From: Monoglobus sp964617455
GTDB taxonomy: Bacteria > Bacillota > Clostridia > Monoglobales > Monoglobaceae
Direction: 5' to 3'
Length of the DNA stretch: 64,000 nucleotides
NCBI GenBank assembly: GCA_964617455.1
Contig: CAZTYF010000002.1
Location: 62,001-126,000 of the forward strand
Of this stretch, positions 18,098-25,456 are shown piece by piece. The translations under genes were made by a program, and so were the position numbers. The first letter of the stretch is position 1; every line of letters starts with the position of its first letter. The notes beneath the pieces are model-generated. The model saw only the letters and a program-made list of their open reading frames with translations, was not told where the DNA came from and made no database searches.

Positions 18098-18847
18098 TCA
18101 TATTTCGCCCAATTCATACATAACCACGGACAGAGCCGCCACGGCTGCGGTTTCCGTTCGGAGGATTCTTTTGCCGAGGCCTGCGGGATAAACGTTTTCA
18201 AGTTCCGATAAGGCCTCCGTCTCCCTTGCGGAAAAGCCTCCCTCGGGACCGATGATAATTCCGACGGTTTCAAAACCTCGGGCAAGGATTTCTCTCAGGT
18301 TTCTCCGGCCTTTGTGGCCCAACTCTTCACAGAGCATAATAACCCCGTCAATGCCTCCGATGATTTCTTTCATCTCGCTTAGGGATACGGCATCCGAAAC
18401 TTTGGGAATTATCCCTCTGCCGCACTGTTTGGCGGCCTCTCGGGCGATTTTGTTGAGCCGTTCCGTCTTTTGCCTGCCCTTTTCCCCCGAGGGAATTTTT
18501 GCCACGGAGCGGTCGGCTCTGTAGGGCACTATCCGGGCCGCTCCCAATTCCACCGCCTTTTGGACAATGGTCTCAAGCTTGCCCGCTTTGGGAATTCCCT
18601 GAAAGAGGGTGACCCGAACTTTCGGCTCATATTCCGATTTTCTTTCGGACAGGATTTTCGCCTCTATTCCGTCCTCGGCCACTCGGGCTATCTCCGCCTC
18701 GAATTCCCTTCCCGTGCCGTCAAAGACGAGGACTCTGTCTCCCGGACCCATTCTCAAAACTTTTGAGATATGGGCCGCATCTTCTTTTATCTTTATCAAA
18801 GCCCGCTCCGGTCGTATGTTTTCGGGCTCCGTGAAAAACCTTCGCAT
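18098..18847 (-). CDS. rsmE: 16S rRNA (uridine-1498 N3) methyltransferase
   Basis: 249 residues, standard length. RsmE methylates U1498 of 16S rRNA in the 30S subunit. The SPOUT/trefoil-knot motifs are clear: IIIGPEGGFSARE near the C-terminus and LGKRILRTETAA. The N-terminal PUA-like part carries HISKVLRMGPGDRVLVFDG. Its ATG overlaps the ricT stop by one base (TAATG), so the two are translationally coupled. Confidence 0.95.
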   Translation of the reverse strand: MRRFFTEPENIRPERALIKIKEDAAHISKVLRMGPGDRVLVFDGTGREFEAEIARVAEDGIEAKILSERKSEYEPKVRVTLFQGIPKAGKLETIVQKAVELGAARIVPYRADRSVAKIPSGEKGRQKTERLNKIAREAAKQCGRGIIPKVSDAVSLSEMKEIIGGIDGVIMLCEELGHKGRRNLREILARGFETVGIIIGPEGGFSARETEALSELENVYPAGLGKRILRTETAAVAALSVVMYELGEI

Positions 18848-19974
18848 TATCGGTTTGTATATCCTCCCCGGGGAGGTCTGCCCTTGCCCCGTCTGTTGTT
18901 CCTCTTGGGGGGACGGCTTTTGCGTTCCCGAGGCTCGGCTGCCGCTTCGGAGCCGCCGCCACGGTCCGACTCCCTCTTTCCGCCTTTGCCTCGGCGGTTT
19001 TTTTGAGGCTTTTTCTCCTCGGGCTCATCTTCCTTTTGTTCATCGACGGCGGAGGCGGCAAAGATGAAAGCGGCGCTTTCTTCCTCGGCCGCTTTGGCCT
19101 CTTGAGCCTCCCTTGCTTCCCTCGCCCGTCTCTCCCGAACTTCGTCCAAGGACACGGTGGGCTCCTTACCCACTATATTGAACTCGCCGGGTTTGTAGGT
19201 TTCGTATTTGTGGCCTTCCTCTCCGTCCATTTTGACGAAGACCAGCCTCTTGAGAGTGTTGGTGTCCGCCACCACTCCGGTGCCTTCCGGGGTTTCCACC
19301 TCATCGCCTTTGTGAGGCATACCTTTCAGGGCATCGTCATAGGCCGCCTGCTCATATTGCAGGCAGCACATCAATCGGCCGCAGACTCCGGATATTTTCG
19401 CGGGATTCAGGGACAGTCCCTGCTCCTTCGCCATTTTTATGGACACGGGGCGAAAATCGTCCAAAAACGTGCTGCAGCACAGAGGCCTTCCGCAAATGCC
19501 GAGGCTTCCAATCTGTCTGGCTTCGTCCCGCACACCTATCTGGCGGAGCTCTATGCGGGTTCTGAACACCCCCGCCATGGACTTCACAAGTTCCCGAAAA
19601 TCCACTCTTCCGTCTGCCGTAAAATAGAACAAAATTTTGCTCCTGTCAAAGGTGTATTCCACATCTATGAGCTTCATGTCAAGGCCGTGCTGTTTAATCA
19701 AATCCTCGGCAATGACCCGAGCCTCTTTTTCTTTCAGCCTGTTTTCCTCATCCTGCATTTTGTCCGTAATGTTCGCAGCCCGCAGGATTTTCTTGAGGGG
19801 CGCCTTGATTTCCTCTTCCGTCACTTCCCGATTGGGGATGGACACCGTGCCCATTTCAACTCCTCCCGCCGTTTCCACCACGACCATGGTGCCATAGGAC
19901 AGCTTCATTCCGCAGGGGTCAAAATAATACGCCTTTCCGGAGTTGTTGAACCGTACTCCAACTATTTCAGCCAT
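18847..19974 (-). CDS. ricT: PSP1-domain protein RicT (YaaT) with a basic Arg/Gly-rich tail
   Basis: 375 residues from ATG 19974 (GGGAGG six bases upstream; an ATG seven codons earlier is less well placed). In Bacillus the RicT/YaaT protein partners RicA and RicF to promote RNase Y-dependent mRNA processing. Residues about 1-265 match the family, including the Cys-rich signature SLGICGRPLCC and GVCGRLMCC. After that the protein carries about 100 extra residues: an acidic/Ala-rich stretch, then a basic tail with repeated RRGKGG, RGGG and RPPRGG, likely disordered and RNA-binding. The start overlaps the holB end by 8 bp, the conserved holB-ricT pairing. Confidence 0.92.
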   Translation of the reverse strand: MAEIVGVRFNNSGKAYYFDPCGMKLSYGTMVVVETAGGVEMGTVSIPNREVTEEEIKAPLKKILRAANITDKMQDEENRLKEKEARVIAEDLIKQHGLDMKLIDVEYTFDRSKILFYFTADGRVDFRELVKSMAGVFRTRIELRQIGVRDEARQIGSLGICGRPLCCSTFLDDFRPVSIKMAKEQGLSLNPAKISGVCGRLMCCLQYEQAAYDDALKGMPHKGDEVETPEGTGVVADTNTLKRLVFVKMDGEEGHKYETYKPGEFNIVGKEPTVSLDEVRERRAREAREAQEAKAAEEESAAFIFAASAVDEQKEDEPEEKKPQKNRRGKGGKRESDRGGGSEAAAEPRERKSRPPKRNNRRGKGRPPRGGYTNR

Positions 19975-20968
19975 GTATTGCCTCCCGTATTTCATATGCC
20001 ATACAAAACATAATCGTATTTATGTTTCCGGCATTGGTATTCATTGCCGATTTCTGTACCGAATATATCTTTTCATATTTTTTCGCCGCTTCCAGCATTT
20101 TCACCGTTTTCCGCTCCGTCAAAATCGAAGCGAGCTTGCGGAGTTCATCCTCCTTGTCGGTGTTTAGAATGCTTCCGGCGTTTAACTTAAAATGGACCAA
20201 ATCCAAAAGAAAACTTCCGAGCACTCCGAATATGAATTCGGCTTCCTTTTTCATGGCCTGCAAGAGCCTTGAAAACTCCACCATATTCCTGTTGTTGTTC
20301 TCGGTCATTGCCACAAGTCCCCGTATCATATTGTCCCGAAACTCTATCATATCCTTGCCGAATTCCAGGGCGGTGCCGATACGTCCGCCTCCCGCAATGG
20401 CCCTTTTTTCCGCCTCGGAAGGATCCATGCCGCAATTTTCCGTCAGATAGTCTTTGACTTCCTCGGTCTCAAGAGGGAAAAACCTGAGTACCGCGGCCCG
20501 GGACAAAACCGTGGGCAAAAACCTGTTCGGGTTCTCGGCTATCAGAATGATGGTGCAATAGGAAGGGGGTTCCTCGAAAATCTTGAGCAGTGCATTTTGA
20601 GCTTCGGAAGTCATCATATCTCCTTCGGGCATAATCATAAATTTGCGCCCGCCTCCGTTGGGCCTGATATATATCTCCTTCTGCATTTTGTCTATGGTTT
20701 CCACGGCAACTCGGCCCGACTTTCTTTCAACTTCCGCCCATTTATTTGTGACAATCACAATATCCGGGTCTATTTCTCTCTCGGTGCCTACGGCGGCTCG
20801 GGCAAAACACATGGCGGCTGTCTTTCTGCCAACCCCTTTGGGTCCGCAGAAGATATAGGCATGGCCAATCTTACCGGTTTCGAGAGCGTTGCTCAGAATC
20901 TTTTTCACATCGTCGTGGCCTTTCAAATTTTTGAACACGCCCTCATAATCCGCTTTTTGCTCCGTCAA
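19967..20968 (-). CDS. holB: DNA polymerase III delta-prime subunit
   Basis: 333 residues. Delta-prime is part of the clamp loader. A P-loop (GPKGVGRKTAA), the sensor stretch NALLKIFEEPPSYC, and the clamp-loader motif VLSRAAVLRF are visible. It lacks the four-cysteine zinc module seen in tau/gamma and many delta-primes. The start is a TTG that overlaps the decarboxylase stop (TTGA). The order decarboxylase-holB-ricT is a common Firmicutes arrangement (yaaO-tmk-holB-yaaT), here without tmk. Confidence 0.92.
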   Translation of the reverse strand: MTEQKADYEGVFKNLKGHDDVKKILSNALETGKIGHAYIFCGPKGVGRKTAAMCFARAAVGTEREIDPDIVIVTNKWAEVERKSGRVAVETIDKMQKEIYIRPNGGGRKFMIMPEGDMMTSEAQNALLKIFEEPPSYCTIILIAENPNRFLPTVLSRAAVLRFFPLETEEVKDYLTENCGMDPSEAEKRAIAGGGRIGTALEFGKDMIEFRDNMIRGLVAMTENNNRNMVEFSRLLQAMKKEAEFIFGVLGSFLLDLVHFKLNAGSILNTDKEDELRKLASILTERKTVKMLEAAKKYEKIYSVQKSAMNTNAGNINTIMFCMAYEIREAIHG

Positions 20969-22365
20969 CCCTTGTTCACTCCCTCCGACACAACCTCAAT
21001 CATGTCCGTATCGGTATTGTTGCTCAGATACTCAACCACCTGAGGCGTGATAAGCTGGCCCGGAACCGCAATGGGCACGCAGGGCGGGCATTGACACACA
21101 ATCTCGCCGCAGACCTTTCCCACCGCCTCGCTGAGGACCGCTTTTGAGGATTCGGCATAGAAAGCCTCTCTCATATCCCCGGCAGGTTGAATGGGGGGCA
21201 GGGGAGATATGGACCTTACCGTTTGGGGCTTAAACTCGGTTTTGGAGATGTCGGTTATGGCTCTGTCGACTTTTTCCAAATCCTTGAGGGTGGTGCCTGC
21301 CGTGAAATAGAAAAGCACATGCCTCTCATCGGCCGTTTCCGGATATATGCCGTAATCTCTCTTCAAAAGCTCCGCCGCACCATAGCCCGTGATGCCCAGC
21401 TTTGAAAAATCCACCACCGTTTTCATTATGTCATAGTCTTCCTCAAGGTTGCTCTTGACAACGCAGGATACATTGTCGAGAACGCCTATTCTGGTCTTTA
21501 TTTCCGTTATTTTTTCAATCAATTTATCCAGCTCTTTGCCGCCCGAACCGGTCATATAATCTATGGCGCTGTCCAAGGAGGCCAAAAGCATATAGGAGGG
21601 GCTGGAGGTCCCCAGCATATTTAAGCATTTTCTGAGCCGTATGGGGGAAATCAGGTTGCTGTTTCCCAAATGGAGCAGAGCTGTCTGCCCCAAAGCAGGC
21701 AGCATCTTGTGAGCGCTCTGAACAACCACATCCGCTCCCTGAGACAGGGCGGTTTTGGGCAAGTCGGAGCTGAAGGCAAAGTGGGCTCCGTGGGCCTCGT
21801 CGACCATCAGGAACATCCCCGCACTGTGGGCGTGGCGGGCCAATTTCTCAATATCCCCGCAAACGCCGTAGTAATTGGGGGATGTGACGATAACTCCCGT
21901 GGCATCCGGATTTTTCCGAATGGCATCCATAAGAGTCACCGTTTGGACGGCGCCGTAAATGCCCGTGTCTTTATAGAACTTGGGCTCCATGAAGACCGGC
22001 TTGGCTCCCGCCAAAATGACCGCGGCAATGACGGATTTGTGGCAGCACCTGTCCACCAAGACTTTGCCCCCTTCCGGAACGGAGGCAAGGACGGCTGCTT
22101 GAATCCCCAAAGTGGAGCCTCCCACCAAAAGGAAGGTCTGCACCGCACCGAAAGCTTTGGCGGCTCTCTCGGCGCTTTTTTTGAGTATTCCCCGAGGGTC
22201 CTGAAGGTTGTCGGTGCCCTCAAGCTCGGTCAAGTCGATACGGAAGGCGTTATGCTTGAACTTGGAATCAAGACTTTCACCGCCGTTATGGCCGGGCATA
22301 TGGGCCCGCACCGATTCCTTCTTGGAAAACTTGATAAGCTCCTCCAAAAGCGTTTTTTCAAACAT
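20965..22365 (-). CDS. Orn/Lys/Arg decarboxylase family protein (SpeA/YaaO-like)
   Basis: 466 residues from ATG 22365, preceded by TAGGAGGATCTGTT. It is a fold-type I PLP enzyme of the Gram-positive arginine/lysine decarboxylase family. Markers: HMPGHNGG near the N-terminus, VLVDRCCHKSV, FLMVDEAHGAH and the PLP lysine in SAHKMLPALGQTA. A C-terminal domain ends CQCPPCVPIAVPGQLITP, as in the family. The substrate (arginine, lysine or ornithine) cannot be told. Its 5' end resembles the 98-bp tandem repeats just upstream (see findings). Reading further upstream gives an in-frame extension with no ribosome site, which I reject. Confidence 0.9.
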   Translation of the reverse strand: MFEKTLLEELIKFSKKESVRAHMPGHNGGESLDSKFKHNAFRIDLTELEGTDNLQDPRGILKKSAERAAKAFGAVQTFLLVGGSTLGIQAAVLASVPEGGKVLVDRCCHKSVIAAVILAGAKPVFMEPKFYKDTGIYGAVQTVTLMDAIRKNPDATGVIVTSPNYYGVCGDIEKLARHAHSAGMFLMVDEAHGAHFAFSSDLPKTALSQGADVVVQSAHKMLPALGQTALLHLGNSNLISPIRLRKCLNMLGTSSPSYMLLASLDSAIDYMTGSGGKELDKLIEKITEIKTRIGVLDNVSCVVKSNLEEDYDIMKTVVDFSKLGITGYGAAELLKRDYGIYPETADERHVLFYFTAGTTLKDLEKVDRAITDISKTEFKPQTVRSISPLPPIQPAGDMREAFYAESSKAVLSEAVGKVCGEIVCQCPPCVPIAVPGQLITPQVVEYLSNNTDTDMIEVVSEGVNKG

Positions 22366-22418
22366 AACAGATCCTCCTATATTATAAATTTTTTTAAAAA
22401 ATTTTAAAAAATATATAA

Positions 22419-22628
22419 TATATAAATTATATATTATGGGCGGCACGGGCATATGAGCCCGCGGATTTTTTCCNNNNNNNNNNNNNNNNNNNNNNNNNNN
22501 NNNNNNNNNNNNNNNNNNNNNNNNNNNNNNNNNNNNNNNNNNNNNNNNNNNNNNNNNNNNNNNNNNNNNNNNNTATATAAATTATATATTATGGGCGGCA
22601 CGGGCATATGAGCCCGCGGATTTTTTCC
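22419..22628. repeat. 55-bp exact duplication flanking the N-gap
   Basis: The 55 bases before the gap (22419-22473) are identical to the 55 bases after it (22574-22628). This is the pattern expected when two de Bruijn-graph contigs share a terminal k-mer overlap and a scaffolder then places 100 Ns between them. It may instead reflect a longer unresolved tandem repeat. Confidence 0.9.
22474..22573. other. Assembly gap (100 Ns)
   Basis: Exactly 100 Ns, a placeholder length. It lies upstream of the decarboxylase gene inside the repeat region. Confidence 1.
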
Positions 22629-22816
22629 GGTTCGGTTTCATAAGCTCGCCGATGAGCGTTTTTTCGGCCTGCGGGTCCTGCCATATTATTATGGGGCACG
22701 GGCATATGAGCCCGCGGATTTTTTCCGGTTCGGTTTCATAAGCTCGCCTATGAGCGTTTTTTCGGCCTGCGGGTCCTGCCATATTATTATGGGGCACGGG
22801 CATATGAACCCGCTCT
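22601..22816. repeat. 98-bp tandem repeat, two full copies plus partial copies
   Basis: CGGGCATATG recurs at 22601, 22699 and 22797 (period exactly 98 bp), with another partial copy before the gap at 22446. The two full copies differ at very few positions. The last copy is cut short just before the glyQS stop. Each unit contains CGGGC...GCCCG hairpin sequence. By hand alignment about 70% of a 65-base stretch of the unit matches 22293-22359, the start of the decarboxylase gene. 98 is not a multiple of 3, so no frame is kept and I treat the region as non-coding. Confidence 0.9.
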
Positions 22817-24199
22817 TTAAAATTTTATTCTCTTTGCTATGTAATCCTTAAGGTCTTCTATCTTAATTCTCTCCTGCTCCATGGAATCCCTGTGTCTCAC
22901 GGTCACGCAGCCGTCGTCTCGGGAGTCGAAATCATAGGTGACGCAGAAGGGGGTGCCTATTTCATCCTGCCTGCGGTATCTCTTGCCTATGGAGCCCGCC
23001 TCGTCATATTCGCAAACGAACTCTTTGCACAGGTCGGTGTAGATTTCGCCGGCCTCTTTGGAAAGTTTTTTGGACAGGGGCAGGACAGCCGCTTTTATGG
23101 GAGCAATGGCGGGATGGAATCTCATCACAACCCGTGTGTCGTTTTTTTCGGCATCAATAACCTCCTCGTCATAGGCCTCAACCAAAAAGGCCAAGGCGAC
23201 TCTGTCGGCGCCCAAAGAGGGCTCTATGCAATAGGGGATGTATTTCTCCCCGGTTTCCGGCTCGGTGTATTCCATTTTTTCGCCGCTGTACTCGCTGTGC
23301 TGTTTCAAATCAAAGTCTGTTCTGTCGGCGATTCCCCAAAGCTCTCCCCAGCCGAAGGGGAAGAGGTATTCTATATCGGTGGTGGCTTTGGAGTAGTGAG
23401 AAAGCTCCTCGGGCCTATGGTCTCTGAGGCGGATGTTTTCCTCGCTTATGCCGAGGGACAGGAGGAAGTTTTTGCAATAGTCCTTCCAATATCCGAACCA
23501 CTTAAGGTCGGTGCCGGGCTTGCAGAAGAATTCCAGCTCCATCTGTTCAAACTCTCTTATTCTGAAAATGAAGTTCCCCGGGGTGATTTCGTTTCTGAAT
23601 GATTTGCCCACCTGGGCAATGCCGAAAGGTATCTTTTTGCGGGAAGTTCTTTGAACCGCTTTGAAGTTGACAAATATGCCCTGAGCGGTTTCGGGGCGCA
23701 GATAGATTTCGCTGGAGCTGTCCTCCGTAACACCCTGATAGGTCTTAAACATCAAATTGAACTTCCGAATATCGGTGAAGTTGTGCTTGCCGCATTCGGG
23801 ACAGGGGATGTTGTGCTCGTTTATATAGTCAATCAACTGCTCATCGGTCCAGCCGTCTGCGTTAATGCCGGAAAAATCCTCAATGAGCTTGTCCGCCCGA
23901 AAACGGGCCTTGCATTCCTTGCAGTCCATCAGCGGATCCGAAAAGCCCCCCACATGACCCGACGCCACCCAAACTTTGGGGTTCATCAAAATAGCTGCAT
24001 CCAACCCCACATTATAGGGGCACTCCCGAACGAATTTCTGCCTCCAGGCATCTTTCACATTGTTCTTGAACTCCACTCCCAAAGGGCCGTAGTCCCAGGA
24101 GTTGGCCAGTCCGCCGTATATGTCGGAACCGGGATATACAAAACCCCTGCCTTTGCACAGGGCCACAATCTTGTCCATGGTTTTGTCTTGGTTTTGCAA
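22817..24199 (-). CDS. glyQS: Glycyl-tRNA synthetase (alpha2, GlyQS type)
   Basis: About 460 residues, normal for the single-chain class II enzyme. It charges tRNA-Gly. Class II motifs: GLANSWDYGPLGVE, RPETAQGIFVNFK and the C-terminal PSLGADRVALA. A zinc ribbon is visible (CKECKARF...CPECGKHNF). The start is uncertain: TTG 24199 has AAAGG nine bases upstream, while ATG 24178 (MDKIVALCKGRGF) has no good site. The 3' end abuts the 98-bp repeats. The leader after the promoter is about 75 nt, too short for a T-box. Confidence 0.96.
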   Translation of the reverse strand: MQNQDKTMDKIVALCKGRGFVYPGSDIYGGLANSWDYGPLGVEFKNNVKDAWRQKFVRECPYNVGLDAAILMNPKVWVASGHVGGFSDPLMDCKECKARFRADKLIEDFSGINADGWTDEQLIDYINEHNIPCPECGKHNFTDIRKFNLMFKTYQGVTEDSSSEIYLRPETAQGIFVNFKAVQRTSRKKIPFGIAQVGKSFRNEITPGNFIFRIREFEQMELEFFCKPGTDLKWFGYWKDYCKNFLLSLGISEENIRLRDHRPEELSHYSKATTDIEYLFPFGWGELWGIADRTDFDLKQHSEYSGEKMEYTEPETGEKYIPYCIEPSLGADRVALAFLVEAYDEEVIDAEKNDTRVVMRFHPAIAPIKAAVLPLSKKLSKEAGEIYTDLCKEFVCEYDEAGSIGKRYRRQDEIGTPFCVTYDFDSRDDGCVTVRHRDSMEQERIKIEDLKDYIAKRIKF

Positions 24200-24279
24200 T
24201 TTTATCAACCTTTCTCTTATGTTTTTCGAACTCCGACCGAGTCAAAAATTCGACGATTTTCCAAATACCAATCTCTAAC

Positions 24280-24309
24280 GATTATAATATAAACCGTTCT
24301 CTTTTTCAA
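24280..24309 (-). promoter_or_regulatory. Promoter of glyQS
   Basis: On the minus strand TTGAAA (24309-24304), 18-bp spacer, TATAAT (24285-24280), about 80 bp upstream of the glyQS start. Confidence 0.6.
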
Positions 24310-24440
24310 GTATTTTTTTAAATTTGTTATACCAAACTTGCAAAAGCACCCTCATGAAACATTGCTCCCTCCCCGATTTCCAACACCATTATAACACACA
24401 AACCGTGCCGCGGAGTGCCTTCTTTTCATATTTCGATACG

Positions 24441-24526
24441 GTGGACAAAATTGTCCTCCAAAGAGGGACGGGAATGTCCTCCAAAGAGGGACGGAAATGT
24501 CCTCCAAAGGTGGACAAAACCGTCCT
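24441..24526 (+). repeat. 23-bp tandem repeat array 1
   Basis: TGTCC/CGTCC words begin at 24452, 24475, 24498 and 24521, a strict 23-bp period (consensus TGTCCTCCAAAGAGGGACGG). The array is followed by an A/G-rich stretch and then AATTTTGTAATG. In one forward frame it reads GGQNCPP...GGQNRPIE and then stops. Confidence 0.85.
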
Positions 24527-24583
24527 ATAGAATAGATAATATAATAAATAAAAGAATAAGAGAGAGTAGATCCTAATTTTGTA

Positions 24584-24880
24584 ATGTCTTTGCCTAAGAA
24601 TTCCATCTTGATTTACATAGCCCGATTCACACCCAATCCGAAGGGGTATGGAAGAAAAGTTCCCGGGGGTATACACCAAAAGTTCCCGAGGGGTATACAC
24701 CAGAAGTTCCCGGGGGTATGGAAGAAAAGTTCCGGAGGGGTATACACCAAAAGTTCCACCGGAGTAAATAATAAGAGTAAAAAAGAGAGTAAGAGTAGGA
24801 GTAATTCCGAATTTTATAATGCATTTACGGAGAAGTTCAATGTGCAGATCCGATTTGCGGGAAAAGACTCGGTTTTATAA
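24584..24880 (+). pseudogene. Possible relic of a replication-protein-like gene carrying array 2
   Basis: An open frame of 98 codons with no ribosome site reads repeated KFPGG/KSSGG-type units, then SKKESKSRSNSEFYNAFTE. The upstream array-1 segment, read in another frame, gives a similar tail with stop codons (RESRS-stop-FCNVFA). The two segments therefore look like degenerate duplicates of one coding stretch. Similar low-complexity linkers occur in phage/plasmid replication proteins of Clostridia, to my recollection. Function today is doubtful. Confidence 0.3.
24642..24765 (+). repeat. 23/24-bp tandem repeat array 2
   Basis: GGGGTAT units with the T at 24647, 24670, 24694, 24717 and 24741 (spacing 23, 24, 23, 24), then a degenerate unit at 24764. 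Two unit types alternate (GTATGGAAGAAAAGTTCC and GTATACACCAAAAGTTCC), so the higher-order period is 47 bp. An A/G-rich tract and AATTTTATAATG follow, the same order as after array 1. Confidence 0.88.
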
Positions 24881-25049
24881 TGTGACATGGTGCTATGGAT
24901 TTAAAACGCCTTTTTTATAAGCCCCATATATTTTTAATAAAGTCAAAAGTGTGAGAATTGTTATACTCTCTCTTACTTCTGCTCTCTTATATTCCCTTCA
25001 CTTCTCTTCTCTTCCCTTCCCTTACGCAGGTCAAGTCGGCTGCACAAGA

Positions 25050-25292
25050 CTCTCGTCGGAAATCCCTACGCCTGCTTGTTTTGCCTGTCGGCCAAAAGCT
25101 GCGCCCGCTTCGGGTTTCCTCCTCTTTCCCACAAAGCGCACTGCGTTGGCGCTTTGCGGGAGCCCTTTATGACGGCTGCACAAGGTAGCTGCCTAAGTCG
25201 GCTGCACAAGATGGTTGCACAAGGTGGTTGCCCAAGGCTCTCGTCGGAAATCCCTACGCCTGCTTGTTTTGCCTTTCGGCCAAAAGCTGCGC
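25050..25292. repeat. 55-bp direct repeat pair with intervening 15-bp words
   Basis: Positions 25050-25104 and 25238-25292 are identical except for one base. Between them short related words (GGTNGCTGCNCAAG type) recur from about 25170 to 25235. A diverged inverted copy of the start of the repeat lies at about 25381-25405. The 24881-25446 stretch carries no supportable gene. Confidence 0.85.
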
Positions 25293-25293
25293 T

Positions 25294-25430
25294 CCCAAAA
25301 AGCTTAAGCGGAGTGCACTTTTTGGGAAAGAGGAGACGACCCGAAGCGTGTGAGACTTTCGCACTCCGTGCGGAAGCGAACAAGTGTAGGGATCGTCGAC
25401 GAGGCGAAGCTTTCCTCGCTTGCGAGGAAA
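25294..25430. repeat. Cluster of hairpins next to the Rpn gene
   Basis: CCCAAAAAG ... CTTTTTGGG (about 25294-25326), CGCAC/GTGCG (about 25360-25372) and a 9-bp stem TTTCCTCGC/GCGAGGAAA with a 2-nt loop (25411-25430). Three hairpins in about 140 bp suggest a structured repetitive element of the REP or MITE kind. Confidence 0.6.
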
Positions 25431-25456
25431 CGAGCCAAGAGGCGAGTTCCGACGAC

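Noticed and set aside
22582..22803. Small open frame (73 codons) across the 98-bp units
   Set aside because: The unit length is not a multiple of 3 and there is no ribosome site; the frame is a by-product of the repeats.
24441..24765. Arrays considered as a CRISPR
   Set aside because: The units are contiguous with no unique spacers, and no cas genes are nearby.
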